From a virus: a stretch of DNA of 36,372 bases. Under the pieces are notes generated by a model. That model searched no databases. It saw nothing but the letters and a program-made list of their open reading frames with translations, and had not been told where the DNA came from. The DNA lies in the IMG/VR virus record IMGVR_UViG_3300042558_000393, positions 1 through 36,372 of that record; one strand, given 5' to 3'. A program made the translations under genes and the position numbers. Positions 28,464 to 36,338 of the stretch are shown one piece after another; positions within the stretch are counted from its first letter, which is position 1, and each line of letters starts with the position of its first letter.

Positions 28464-28491
28464 TGTTTGTTACCTGCGAAGGTAACTAACA
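28464..28491 (-). other. Intergenic stem-loop after the basic protein gene
   Basis: GTTACC (28469-28474) and GGTAAC (28481-28486) pair around a six-base loop; after one mismatch TGTT/AACA extends the stem to 10 bp. It begins two bases after the upstream stop on the minus strand. No T-tract follows in the transcribed direction, so it may stabilise or partition mRNA rather than terminate. Confidence 0.55.
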
Positions 28492-28492
28492 A

Positions 28493-28882
28493 TTATTTAT
28501 TCTTGTAAAGAGCCTTTACTGGACGCTTGTTCATATCCTGCGAAGCACTCTTGCCTCTGCCTGCTGCATTTGTCTTTGCACGACTTGCTGCTTTTGCACG
28601 ACCAGCGGCAACTGCTTTTGCAGCAGCGCCACTTGACTTTGCTTTTGGCTTTCCAGATGCGGCACCTGGTTGAACAATGCGGCCTGAACGGAACATGTCT
28701 CCTGGCTTATAAGCGGCATCTTTGCCTGGTCCTTTGGCTTTAGCCTTTGGCATGCTGTCTGCACGACCACGACCCATACCTGCTGCAGATGTACCAGCCA
28801 TTTTTGGCTTTACATAAGCCTTGCCGATTGCATTACGTGCAGCCCCACCAGTTGACCTGACCATTCGATTTGGATTTGCCAT
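28493..28882 (-). CDS. Very basic Ala/Lys/Gly-rich protein (129 aa), histone-like composition
   Basis: ATG 28882 overlaps the previous TAA. Nearly the whole protein is Lys/Arg/Ala/Gly/Ser: MPKAKAKGPGKDAAYKPGD, GKPKAKSSGAAAKAVAAGRAKAASRAKTNAAGRGKSAS. This resembles histone H1-like or protamine-like tails and is expected to bind nucleic acid. The place just behind the capsid genes suggests a packaged, DNA-condensing or minor head protein; expression is downstream of a terminator. No family was recognised. Confidence 0.68.
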   Translation of the reverse strand: MANPNRMVRSTGGAARNAIGKAYVKPKMAGTSAAGMGRGRADSMPKAKAKGPGKDAAYKPGDMFRSGRIVQPGAASGKPKAKSSGAAAKAVAAGRAKAASRAKTNAAGRGKSASQDMNKRPVKALYKNK

Positions 28883-29028
28883 TAGTACATTCCTTTGCTA
28901 GATGATTTCATTTTTTTGGATGATTTAACTGACTTAGTTGACTTACCACCTGGGTAGGTAGAAGTCTTTGTTCCAGCCTTTGGAGTTGCACTCGCATGGC
29001 TGTCAAGAATTCGATACTTTACTGGCAT
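28882..29028 (-). CDS. Hypothetical small basic protein (48 aa)
   Basis: ATG 29028 has AAGGAG about four bases upstream, and TAA overlaps the next ATG. MPVKYRILDSHASATPKAGTK is followed by a Ser/Lys-rich tail (KSTKSVKSSKKMKSSSKGMY). The composition is like the neighbouring 129-residue basic protein, so both may bind DNA or RNA in the head. Found by direct reading of the gap. No family was recognised. Confidence 0.6.
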   Translation of the reverse strand: MPVKYRILDSHASATPKAGTKTSTYPGGKSTKSVKSSKKMKSSSKGMY

Positions 29029-29038
29029 GATTCTCCTT

Positions 29039-29074
29039 AAAGAAAAGGGGAGTGGAGTGTGGCCTCCACCCCCC
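29039..29074 (-). terminator. Rho-independent terminator behind the capsid/decoration genes
   Basis: On the minus strand a stem of GGGG-x-GTGGAG with CTCCAC-x-CCCC (29047-29074, six-base loop) is followed directly by TTTTCTTT (29046-29039). It sits 13 bases after the decoration-protein stop, where T7 has its T-phi behind gene 10. Partial read-through would give high capsid and lower tail-gene expression. Confidence 0.8.
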
Positions 29075-29086
29075 GATTCAAATTAC

Positions 29087-29512
29087 TTACTTAACTGCAC
29101 CGCCAGAACTCTTGCGGTACAACTGGATTGCCGATGTCGAAGTTACAACAGCAAGGAAAGTTGCTGCAGTACCATCGAATACGGTCATCAATCCACCACT
29201 AGTGATTGTCCAACCAGTGTTGGTTGTAACAACGATTTCGAAGGACGACGCAAGGTTCACAATCGTGAACTCAAACGACGTACCCACGACTTCATCCGTC
29301 AACGCTGCAAGCACAAGTGCTGCAGTTGGAAGGGTGAAGGTTGTGTCTTCTGTTGGTGTTGCAACGAACAACTTGCTGTCAAGCAGTTGTGCTGCGGTTG
29401 GTGTTGCTGCGTTTGTTACTGCTACTGCCGTAACCTTTTCACGCTGTGCAACATAGTTTTCTAGACGCTTGCGTGTTACCGCACCGTCTGTGCTGTTTGC
29501 TAATAGTGGCAT
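29087..29512 (-). CDS. Putative capsid decoration/head fibre-like protein (141 aa)
   Basis: ATG 29512 with AAGGAG upstream. The N-terminus MPLLANSTDGAVTRKRLENYVAQREKVTAVAVTNAATPTAAQLLDS leads to a beta-rich domain rich in Thr/Val/Ala (LFVATPTEDTTFTLPTAALVLAAL..FTIVNLASSFEIVVTTNTGWTITSGGLM..FLAVVTSTSAIQLYRKSSGG). The size, position just after the major capsid gene and beta composition fit a capsid-binding decoration protein. The repeats in its C-terminal half resemble those of phage surface beta-domains. The call is by context, not motif. Confidence 0.65.
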   Translation of the reverse strand: MPLLANSTDGAVTRKRLENYVAQREKVTAVAVTNAATPTAAQLLDSKLFVATPTEDTTFTLPTAALVLAALTDEVVGTSFEFTIVNLASSFEIVVTTNTGWTITSGGLMTVFDGTAATFLAVVTSTSAIQLYRKSSGGAVK

Positions 29513-29538
29513 TTCATTCTCCTTTTAGGTTAGTTAAC

Positions 29539-30471
29539 TTAGGCGGTCTTTGCCGTGAGTTTGCCCTGCTTGGCACGGTTACGTACTGTCAGGTTGCCGT
29601 AGCACATGATGAGCGCATAGCGAGCATCGGTGTCTTCTGGTTTGATGAACTCAGTCTGCGAGAACCACTTGTTGGAGTGACCAACCAAGGTGATGTACTT
29701 GCTGTTGAGGAAATAGAACACGCCTGCGGTGCAGTGTACGTCGTACATTACAGGAGCAGCCTTGAACAACAGGTTCTGGAATCCAGCATCTGCAGTCTTG
29801 GTGTCCGTGTAACGGAGGTTTGGCTGAAGCAATGCTTCGTACTTCTCAAACAACGTCTGAGTTGTCAACAAGGTGTCTGGGTGGTCATTACCAACCGAAA
29901 CGTTGTTGTACATCGTGGACATCTGAGCAAGAGTCAATGCAGTTGCAGTGTTCTCTTCTTTTGACTGCCAGTACGAGTAGGTGCTGGAGTTGATTCCACC
30001 AACGGTGTTGCCGGATTCAACCAAGTTGCCAAGGCCGTTCCAGTCTTTTCCGCTGTTGCCAGTTCCGTCACCGAAGAACATCTGGTTGAAGGATTCACGC
30101 ATGGACTCTTCAGCCTGCATAATCTTTGCTTCCAAAAGGTTGATGATTTCTTGTTCGCCGTTGTTCTTGGCTTCTTCGATACCACTGATTGCGATAGAAG
30201 CAGCGTACTGCTTCCAGTCGTACTCAGCAGCCGAGATACCCTCTTGTGGGGTCAAGGCAAGCGAATCATAACCGCTGTATGAAGCAACAGTTGAGTTCTG
30301 ACCGTAGATAAGTGGTTCAACAATCTTCGTACCGCCGTTAAGCATACGGATGCGACCCTTGTCCATCAAGGTGTAGGTGAGTGGGCGGGCAGTAAATACG
30401 TTGTCGGTCAATTGCGAACGGTAGTTAGCAAGGGTTGTAGACAGAAGCGCATCAAAGTTGGCGTTAGCCAT
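29539..30471 (-). CDS. Major capsid protein, HK97-fold
   Basis: 310 residues; ATG 30471 follows AAGGAGAAAATATC. Features include an N-terminal helix (NFDALLSTTLANYRSQLTDNVFTARPL), G-loop/E-loop-like LNGGTKIVEPLIYGQNSTVASYSGYDSLALTPQEGISAAEYDWKQYAASIAISG, the spine helix EEAKNNGEQEIINLLEAKIMQAEESMRESFNQMFFG and a P-domain with SKYITLVGHSNKWF. This is a standard HK97-like capsid pattern from environmental phages. A scaffold gene precedes it and a decoration-like gene follows. Its SD is strong, as expected of the most abundant virion protein. Confidence 0.85.
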   Translation of the reverse strand: MANANFDALLSTTLANYRSQLTDNVFTARPLTYTLMDKGRIRMLNGGTKIVEPLIYGQNSTVASYSGYDSLALTPQEGISAAEYDWKQYAASIAISGIEEAKNNGEQEIINLLEAKIMQAEESMRESFNQMFFGDGTGNSGKDWNGLGNLVESGNTVGGINSSTYSYWQSKEENTATALTLAQMSTMYNNVSVGNDHPDTLLTTQTLFEKYEALLQPNLRYTDTKTADAGFQNLLFKAAPVMYDVHCTAGVFYFLNSKYITLVGHSNKWFSQTEFIKPEDTDARYALIMCYGNLTVRNRAKQGKLTAKTA

Positions 30472-30496
30472 GATATTTTCTCCTTGGGGTTAAATG

Positions 30497-31288
30497 CTAA
30501 ACGCTATGTTGCCGTTTTGCGGCTTCGTAGGCATCTCGCAATGATGTGATTGGTTTAGCCGATACATCGGCGCTAGATGCTGATGAGCCGTTACTCACAA
30601 CCGATGCTTGACGTTTTGCCTGAGTAACTTGTGTCTGTTCTTGAGCCTTCTTCTCACGAAGATGGCGAACAGCCAAAGCGTCCTCATACAACCTGTCAAA
30701 CGCCACTTGCTTGTAAACTGCTTCCAAATCCGAAGAGCCAATGGCGAGAGCCTTGGCTACAACTTCATTGGCATCAAAATCCGAGCCGTATCGTGTTTGC
30801 AGAGACTGAACAGTTTTCTCCAACTGGTCCATCGCCTTTTGTTGTTCAAAAGCCGCTAGACGCTGGTCTAACTGTCGGTACTGTTTCTCCACTGGGTCCA
30901 TGTACAGTTCCTCTTCTTCAGAGGGTTGCTGTGCAACGCCGTAGTGCTGTGAAAGCAGCGCCAAAGTACCATTCGGGTCATTCTGCAGGGCTTCCTGCAA
31001 AGCAGCACCAAATTGTACTTGTTTCCGTTGCTCACTGAGTTCCTGTGTCTTGCGGGTATAGTCCGCTTGACGCTGGTATCCAGAAAGCGCCTCTTTGAGA
31101 GGCACTCTGATGTCTTCTCCACCGACGGACACAGAAACATATTTGTCTCCGTACTCATCAACGGGAAGCAAATCAATTTGCTCTTCAGTGAGGTTTTCAA
31201 CTACATCTAAAACTTCTTCAACTTGTCCATTGCTTTCTAACTCTGGGGTTGCTTCCGTACTGACTTCATTGCTATTTATATCGCTCAT
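30497..31288 (-). CDS. Capsid scaffolding protein
   Basis: 263 residues; ATG 31288 with GGAGG eleven bases upstream. An acidic N-terminus (NSNEVSTEATPELESNGQVEEVLDVVENLTEEQIDLLPVDEYGDKYVSV) precedes a long coiled coil (LSEQRKQVQFGAALQEALQ; YMDPVEKQYRQLDQRLAAFEQQKAMDQLEKTVQSLQ). A basic C-terminal helix (SLRDAYEAAKRQHSV) is the usual capsid-binding end. This build and position between portal and major capsid are typical of podovirus scaffolds. No protease motif is seen. Confidence 0.8.
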   Translation of the reverse strand: MSDINSNEVSTEATPELESNGQVEEVLDVVENLTEEQIDLLPVDEYGDKYVSVSVGGEDIRVPLKEALSGYQRQADYTRKTQELSEQRKQVQFGAALQEALQNDPNGTLALLSQHYGVAQQPSEEEELYMDPVEKQYRQLDQRLAAFEQQKAMDQLEKTVQSLQTRYGSDFDANEVVAKALAIGSSDLEAVYKQVAFDRLYEDALAVRHLREKKAQEQTQVTQAKRQASVVSNGSSASSADVSAKPITSLRDAYEAAKRQHSV

Positions 31289-31332
31289 TCGTTCGAGTCC
31301 TCCAAGGTTGCTCTACTAGTATGTTTTTATCG

Positions 31333-33165
31333 TTACATCCCCTGAGGTGGCATTCCGCCACCCTGCAATTGTTGCATTAATTGGGCTAATACTTCAGGTG
31401 GCAATTGTGCCAATTCTGGTGGTAAACCACCACCCATTTCTGGTGGCATGCCGCCTGGCATGCCTTCTGGCATTCCCTGTGGAGGCATTCCCTCCATTGG
31501 TTCAGGAACTCCCTGAGGCGTAATTGGCTCTGGTGGCAACTCTGGCTGCATAACAAAGGAGGCAGCGTTCTTGATGCCGAAACCGTACTGAAGCACATAG
31601 TTGGCTAGTTTTGGCATGTCAACAATACCGGCACTGGCAAACGGTGCCATTGCATCAACAACCTGCATTGCCATTTGACGACGGAACGATTCGTTAACTG
31701 GCTGGGTTGAACCACCCTCAACCTCAAAGTCGAACTCACCCTGAAGGTAATCGCTGTCAAAGTTCACCCAACTTTGTTTTGACTCTGAACCAATAATTCT
31801 AATTGCTTGCTCACCAGTCATAAACTGTTGTGCAAGCATTACGAGTCTGCGAGCACAATCTCCAATAGCACGTTCGATGATTGCCAATTTGTCAGCAGAG
31901 CGAGCGTTGGCGGCATCTTGAATGATTCCAGCCTCAGTCGCTGTGCGACGAATTTCTGGCATTGCACCACGCTGGTATTCAGATACACCAGATACACGGT
32001 CAATGTCAGAAGAGATGAGATTTGATTGGTTGTAGAACTCTGGTGGGCTAATTACCGCTGGCATTGGAACAACAACGTTGTTCAATGAGTCTTCGGAAAT
32101 AACAGGAACCAAAACGTTGTCCTCATCGGATTCCAAAGCAGAACGACCGTCAGCGTCAAACGAAGATTCCTTATACAACCACTTGCGTGAGAACCTCTTG
32201 CGGTGGTTCATCATTTGTGTACGAGTTTGGTTAAGTTCCATCTGCAATGGTTCAATTGCTTCAAGTTCACCCATGGTGTAGAAATAGTCAGGAACGTCGT
32301 AGTTGCGGAGCATCACAAAAGGATGTCCGAATGCAAAAGGAATCTTGATTGGTGCAACCAAGAACTTGTCGCTTCCATCACAGAACACCGACATCATGTT
32401 TCTGTCAATGTCGTAGTACTCCCAAATCTCTACATAGGCATCATCATCGCCCTCGTTTCGACGAGGACGAAGATTGCCACGGAAGTCATCAATTCCCCAC
32501 TTGGAATAGTGTGATGGTGCTGCTTCATTTCTTGCTGTTGAGTTGTAACGCTTGTCTTTCTTTACATCTTTGAGAGACCTACGTACTCTTTGAGCAATCC
32601 ATTTTATGTCAGACATTGAAGTTGCATCTGGGTCAACAAACACATCGAACATTGAAATACGCTCAACAAATGGGCGGTCTTCAGTAATGACCAATTCGCT
32701 TTCTGTGACTGATTCTGGTGCAGCAGACGCCAACTCATCTGAGTTCTCGTAATAATCGTTTTCTTTTTCAACAAAACGATAACCAGTCTTTAACCATCCA
32801 TGTCCACAGATAAGCATGTCTTTGACGGCACGGCGAAATTCCTTTTGACACTCGTAGTGTCTCCACCAGTAGTTGACAACCGCTTCTGTCACAACAGCAC
32901 GTGGAGCATCTTCATACTTTCGTGCATTAACAGTAATCTTTGGATAGTTAACAGAAACTCCAGGAGCAATTACGTTGATGGTTGCAAAAGCCACATTGAC
33001 CAGCAACTGGTCTTCTTCCGTGCTTGCCTTGTAGTGCTTGCCACGATACATGTCAATCATTCGTGACCACAAATCGTCGTAACGCTCTTCACGCCTCCAA
33101 CGGCGTGACTGTTCAATCCTGTCTCGATAACGCTTAATGTATTCGGAATTAGATGTCCTAGCCAT
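31333..33165 (-). CDS. Portal protein
   Basis: 610 residues from ATG 33165, which has AGAGG upstream and overlaps the previous TAA (TAATG); an in-frame TTG at 33192 gives nine extra residues but a worse start. Helical N-terminus (YIKRYRDRIEQSRRWRREERYDDLWSRMIDMYRGKHY), then typical portal wing and stem segments (FRRAVKDMLICGHGWLKTGYRFVE; FVERISMFDVFVDPDATSMSDIKWIAQRV; LIPFAFGHPFVMLRNYDVPDYFYTMGELEAIEPLQMELNQTRTQMMNHRKRF in near form). The C-terminal ~70 residues are Pro/Met/Gly/Gln-rich. It forms the dodecameric DNA channel and motor dock. P22/environmental podovirus type. Confidence 0.85.
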   Translation of the reverse strand: MARTSNSEYIKRYRDRIEQSRRWRREERYDDLWSRMIDMYRGKHYKASTEEDQLLVNVAFATINVIAPGVSVNYPKITVNARKYEDAPRAVVTEAVVNYWWRHYECQKEFRRAVKDMLICGHGWLKTGYRFVEKENDYYENSDELASAAPESVTESELVITEDRPFVERISMFDVFVDPDATSMSDIKWIAQRVRRSLKDVKKDKRYNSTARNEAAPSHYSKWGIDDFRGNLRPRRNEGDDDAYVEIWEYYDIDRNMMSVFCDGSDKFLVAPIKIPFAFGHPFVMLRNYDVPDYFYTMGELEAIEPLQMELNQTRTQMMNHRKRFSRKWLYKESSFDADGRSALESDEDNVLVPVISEDSLNNVVVPMPAVISPPEFYNQSNLISSDIDRVSGVSEYQRGAMPEIRRTATEAGIIQDAANARSADKLAIIERAIGDCARRLVMLAQQFMTGEQAIRIIGSESKQSWVNFDSDYLQGEFDFEVEGGSTQPVNESFRRQMAMQVVDAMAPFASAGIVDMPKLANYVLQYGFGIKNAASFVMQPELPPEPITPQGVPEPMEGMPPQGMPEGMPGGMPPEMGGGLPPELAQLPPEVLAQLMQQLQGGGMPPQGM

Positions 33166-33365
33166 TATTCCTCTTTCTTTCCTTGGTGCCAACCGATATG
33201 TTGGTCAAGTTTGCTTCCGATTTTGTCGACTTTAATTCCCACAAGTTTGAGCAAGTCCCTGCCCTCCTCATGTTGTTGCGTATTTTCCCGTCTGAGTTTT
33301 TGTAGTACCACCACGACTGGTCCTGTGATGACCGCCACGACGATAGGAACCCAGACTGCATCCAT
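33165..33365 (-). CDS. Small single-pass membrane protein (66 aa), holin-like candidate
   Basis: ATG 33365 (MDAVWVPIVVAVITGPVVVVLQKLRREN...). One transmembrane helix at ~4-21 is followed by a charged helix (QQHEEGRDLLKLVGIKVDKIGSKLDQHIGWHQGKKEE), probably coiled coil in the cytoplasm. The upstream TGA overlaps its region (4 bases apart), and its TAA overlaps the portal ATG. Such proteins are often annotated as holin-like or as 'minor tail' membrane proteins in actinophages. It could also be a pinholin or antiholin. Confidence 0.62.
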   Translation of the reverse strand: MDAVWVPIVVAVITGPVVVVLQKLRRENTQQHEEGRDLLKLVGIKVDKIGSKLDQHIGWHQGKKEE

Positions 33366-33366
33366 G

Positions 33367-33594
33367 TCACACCCACCTGTTTCCGACAGGTTCGGCTTTG
33401 ATGCCGGCTTCAGCCGCTAGACGCTCTTGTTCTTTGGCACGTTCACGGACTGTTGGTCCGTGAAAATCTTCTTGACCATAAGTAAAACCAAGATTGATTG
33501 TACGAATATGGCATTTGAAACAATATGAGCCACGGCGAGGCAGTTCATCAGCCTCAAACTCAGTTAAACACTCTAGACAGCGAAAGTTCTTCAT
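33367..33594 (-). CDS. Zinc-binding small protein (75 aa)
   Basis: MKNFRCLECLTEFEADELPRRGSYCFKCHIRTI: two CxxC pairs (C6/C9 and C25/C28) form a rubredoxin/zinc-ribbon knuckle. The rest is charged and helical (GPTVRERAKEQERLAAEAGIKAEPVGNRWV). It lies between terminase and portal. No SD is visible before ATG 33594. Zinc-ribbon proteins of this size next to terminase are common in actinophages, function unknown. Confidence 0.65.
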   Translation of the reverse strand: MKNFRCLECLTEFEADELPRRGSYCFKCHIRTINLGFTYGQEDFHGPTVRERAKEQERLAAEAGIKAEPVGNRWV

Positions 33595-33612
33595 AGATAT
33601 AAGGTTGATTCG

Positions 33613-35199
33613 TTACTCTCTTGTATTAAAAGCACCGATTGGTGTCTTCTTTGGTTTTTTTTCCTTAATAATGAATTGTTCCCACCATCCCAAGGTATTC
33701 CTTGGAGGTGCTGGGTCGAAACGGTACTCAGGAAGCCAAACATACTTTAGCATCTGATTTGTGATTGCCAACGACATCACCCTGTCGTCGTGTGGACTGC
33801 CATGCATCTTGCCATTTGACTCACGCACAAATGTGCGTAACTCAGCCATTGTCAAAGCGTCATACAACGAGATGCCTTCATCTCTGATGGCGGCATTGAG
33901 TTCGTCAATTGCCAGTGGCTTGGATACCGAGGTTGTTCTCCAACCCATTGTCTCACTAGCCACGGGATTCCTGGCGTTCATCTTGCGCTGTCGGTAGGTG
34001 TTGCGATAACCAATCCTTTGCAGACCCTTAATCGTGGTTAGACCGTGGTTGTTGGACTCTACGCCAATCAAGGCGTGGTTGTAGTAATACCCCAGAGCAG
34101 AAAGAATCTCTTCGCCAAACAAGTCGGGGTCAACGTGACCGTGCCAATGAGCAACCATCATTCCTGTGTCTGCAGAAATTACATGGGCTGAACTGTAGTC
34201 ACCATGACCAAGACCTTCTGCAACGTCAGCACCAATGACATAGTTTTCGTGCAGGTTTGGGAAATCCCAAACTGCTAAAGCACCACCATCTTGAATGAAG
34301 TTGTAAACATTTTTTCCGTAGCCTTTCTTTAAGTATCCACGGTCTGGGTCAATCGGTTCAATTGCACGGATTGCCTCCAGGTCGAACACAGGACGGCCAG
34401 AACGGATAAAGGCTTCTTCTGGGTCTGATGGGTACTCTTGCGCCAACTGCCAGTCTGGGAGGTCACGCTTCTTGGCTTCGTACCATGCTTCGTCACGGTC
34501 TCCAGCAGACCAAGGAAAGAATACTCCTTCGAATCGGTTGGTTTTGTTTTGTGAGCCAACCCATAGCGTGTGGAATATGTTGCCCTCACCATTGGCTGTG
34601 CTCAAACAAATAACACGACCACCTACGTCAGCAATTGGTTCAATAGATGCCCATGCTTCATCGGGGTTGGGCAAGAACGCCATTTCGTCGATTACTACAC
34701 GGTATACCGCTTCACCACGAGCAGGGTCGTTTCCTGATGGCAAAGACTCCAAGGAAGAGTCGTTTGCAAAAACCATCTTTAGTTGGTTGTCAGACAGTAA
34801 GTCTGGACCACGTACTCTCATCCAGGGTGGCAACATCTTGTAGCCATATTTGGTTTTTTGCAGCAACTTGGATGCTTCACGCTCCGTGCGTGAGAGCATT
34901 ACCGTAAAACGGTCAGGCCAGAAGAATGTCTCCCAGAATGTGAACGCAGAAGCAAGAGTCGAGAATCCAATCTGACGGGCTTTGAGCACAATGCTATATC
35001 GTGCGTCAATCCACACACGAACGGTTTCTTCTTGCGCTTCACGCAAAGCAAACTTGATACGCCCACGCTCAGGATGGCGGATAGTCCAATAGGTAGAACA
35101 GAAATGCGAAAATGCAGCCACCAATTCTTCGGTGGTTGCACCTTCTGCACCTTTACACTTACGCCACTCCTTCTCGTTGAGAAGGTCTGTAAGTTCCAT
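33613..35199 (-). CDS. terL: Large terminase subunit
   Basis: 528 residues; ATG 35199 overlaps the previous TAA. ATPase: KARQIGFST 73-81 (Walker A-like of Terminase_6), VVIDEMAF 168-175 (Walker B with D171/E172), CLSTANGEGN 198-207 (coupling motif). Nuclease: VIGADVAEG (D325), IGVESNNHG (E381) and HDDRVMSLAI near 485 give the RNase H-like triad. Together with the partial small subunit it cuts and packages DNA through the portal encoded two genes later. Length and motif order match headful- or T7-type podovirus terminases; packaging mode is not decided. Confidence 0.9.
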   Translation of the reverse strand: MELTDLLNEKEWRKCKGAEGATTEELVAAFSHFCSTYWTIRHPERGRIKFALREAQEETVRVWIDARYSIVLKARQIGFSTLASAFTFWETFFWPDRFTVMLSRTEREASKLLQKTKYGYKMLPPWMRVRGPDLLSDNQLKMVFANDSSLESLPSGNDPARGEAVYRVVIDEMAFLPNPDEAWASIEPIADVGGRVICLSTANGEGNIFHTLWVGSQNKTNRFEGVFFPWSAGDRDEAWYEAKKRDLPDWQLAQEYPSDPEEAFIRSGRPVFDLEAIRAIEPIDPDRGYLKKGYGKNVYNFIQDGGALAVWDFPNLHENYVIGADVAEGLGHGDYSSAHVISADTGMMVAHWHGHVDPDLFGEEILSALGYYYNHALIGVESNNHGLTTIKGLQRIGYRNTYRQRKMNARNPVASETMGWRTTSVSKPLAIDELNAAIRDEGISLYDALTMAELRTFVRESNGKMHGSPHDDRVMSLAITNQMLKYVWLPEYRFDPAPPRNTLGWWEQFIIKEKKPKKTPIGAFNTRE

Positions 35200-35468
35200 T
35201 AGATTTTCTTAGGGGCTGCCTTCTTGGCTGCAATCTTCTTTGGGCTTGCACCAAAGGCTGCATCAATTTCATCCTTGGTCAAAACGCCATCGATGCTTGC
35301 CTTGGCAAGACCTTCGGCAACCTTGAAAATTGAGACTGCACCAGCAATCAACGCTGACTTCCAGACTTCCAAGTCGGGGGCGATAACAGCAGCACCAGTG
35401 ACAACGCCGAGGGCGTTAGTCAAAAACAGTGCAACAATACGGCCAGCAATATCTTTTGCCTTATTCAT
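35199..35468 (-). CDS. Small membrane protein with basic tail, holin candidate
   Basis: ATG 35468 (or the adjacent ATG 35471) follows AAGGAG. MNKAKDIAGRIVALFLTNALGVVTGAAVIAPDLEVWKSALIAGAVSIFKVAEGLAKASIDGVLTKDEIDAAF: two hydrophobic helices (~8-30 and ~37-55) separated by a short loop, then an acidic linker and a KKIAAKKAAPKKI tail. This layout is common for phage holins in actinobacterial phages. It would open the membrane for the M15 endolysin. It overlaps the preceding membrane ORF by 8 bases and the terminase gene by one. Confidence 0.65.
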   Translation of the reverse strand: MNKAKDIAGRIVALFLTNALGVVTGAAVIAPDLEVWKSALIAGAVSIFKVAEGLAKASIDGVLTKDEIDAAFGASPKKIAAKKAAPKKI

Positions 35469-35628
35469 CATTCTCCTTGAAGTAAACACCAAGTAGGTGT
35501 ATGAGTATTGCGATAAAGGTAATTCCCCAACCCAATGTCTTAGTTTGACCAGACAACGTAATAAGCACCATTCCAGTGCCGGCCAGTGTCCAAGTCAATG
35601 CATGGATTTCGGAAAGAATCTTCTTCAC
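35461..35628 (-). CDS. Small two-helix membrane protein (55 aa), holin-like; GTG start
   Basis: Read directly from the gap: GTG 35628, then KKILSEIHALTWTLAGTGMVLITLSGQ with a first hydrophobic helix, GWGITFIAILIHLLGVYF as a second, and a charged end KENDE. The last codons contain the ribosome site of the next gene. No strong SD precedes the GTG, so initiation may couple to the upstream gene ending at 35646. The two-helix build next to another membrane protein suggests a holin/antiholin pair. Confidence 0.55.
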   Translation of the reverse strand: MKKILSEIHALTWTLAGTGMVLITLSGQTKTLGWGITFIAILIHLLGVYFKENDE

Positions 35629-35645
35629 ACCATTAGGTGCATTCG

Positions 35646-36338
35646 TTACGGTCTACGGGTACCTGCAGCAGCAATGGCTGCGCCAGCAGCAACAGCAATA
35701 AGGGTTCTACGGGTGCTTACGGGGATGTTGCTACCTAGTGGAACGTAGTTGTCAAAGCCAGGGCTGAAGATGTTGATTTCTTCTTCAAAGGCTTCACGAA
35801 CCTCGGCTGGTGCATCCTGCACAGCCTCCACAATGGCTTGTGCCTCTTCTTCGGAGAGATTGTCTACCTCGATGGCCTCGAACACAGCAGTAGCCTCTTC
35901 TGAGGAAAGAGATGCCACCACCTCTGCGCTTTGGGCTACAGCCACAGCCAGTTCTTCGCTAACTTCCATACCTTCCTCAATTGACTCAATTGCGGTTAAC
36001 AACTCCTCATCGTTGAGTTCCTCAACTGGGGTCTCCTCAAGAGGAATGGTCTCCTCTGTTACCTCATCAGGCAACACCTCTGTGGGGGTAGTGTCATCTG
36101 GCAGTTCTTCGACAAGCGGTAGGGTATCTTCTGTCTCAACAGTAGGGTCTGTGTCTGGAGGTTCCAATGGGATTGTTTCTTCAACTATTTCTTCAGGCTC
36201 TTGGATGGGTTCCGTATCTTCTGTGGTTGGCTCTTCTATGGGTTCAGGCTCAACCACTGCAGGTGGTTGCGCTACTGGTGGGGATACGTATTCTGTGGTG
36301 GTTGTGGTTTCAACGGACGTCGAGGTTTGGGCCGTCAA
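35646..36338 (-). CDS. Acidic Thr/Pro/Glu-rich protein with C-terminal membrane anchor (frame open to right edge)
   Basis: 230 residues from TTG 36338; the frame is open through base 36372, so in a linear reading it is 5'-partial. If the molecule is circular, a stop lies just across the junction and TTG 36338 overlaps the small terminase stop as TTGA. The N-terminal ~105 residues are Thr/Pro/Glu repeats (PEPIEEPTTEDTEPIQEPEE...IPLEE); the middle is acidic helices (LTAIESIEEGMEVSEELAVAVAQSAEVV; LSEEEAQAIVEAVQDAP). The end, RRTLIAVAAGAAIAAAGTRRP, is a short membrane helix with Arg on both sides. A membrane-tethered extended protein next to holin candidates might help lysis, but the function is unknown. 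No SD is visible. Confidence 0.6.
   Translation of the reverse strand: MTAQTSTSVETTTTTEYVSPPVAQPPAVVEPEPIEEPTTEDTEPIQEPEEIVEETIPLEPPDTDPTVETEDTLPLVEELPDDTTPTEVLPDEVTEETIPLEETPVEELNDEELLTAIESIEEGMEVSEELAVAVAQSAEVVASLSSEEATAVFEAIEVDNLSEEEAQAIVEAVQDAPAEVREAFEEEINIFSPGFDNYVPLGSNIPVSTRRTLIAVAAGAAIAAAGTRRP

Noticed and set aside
28451-28492. Longer start at TTG 28492 for the small Cys protein
   Set aside because: The extension would be encoded by the hairpin sequence and lacks a Shine-Dalgarno; ATG 28450 is more plausible.
29052-29456. Plus-strand frame of 134 residues opposite the decoration gene
   Set aside because: It is antisense to a well-supported gene with ribosome site, lies in the minus arm and starts inside the terminator.
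33166-33192. Longer portal start at TTG 33192
   Set aside because: ATG 33165 has AGAGG at good spacing and a TAATG overlap with the preceding gene, as in the rest of the operon.
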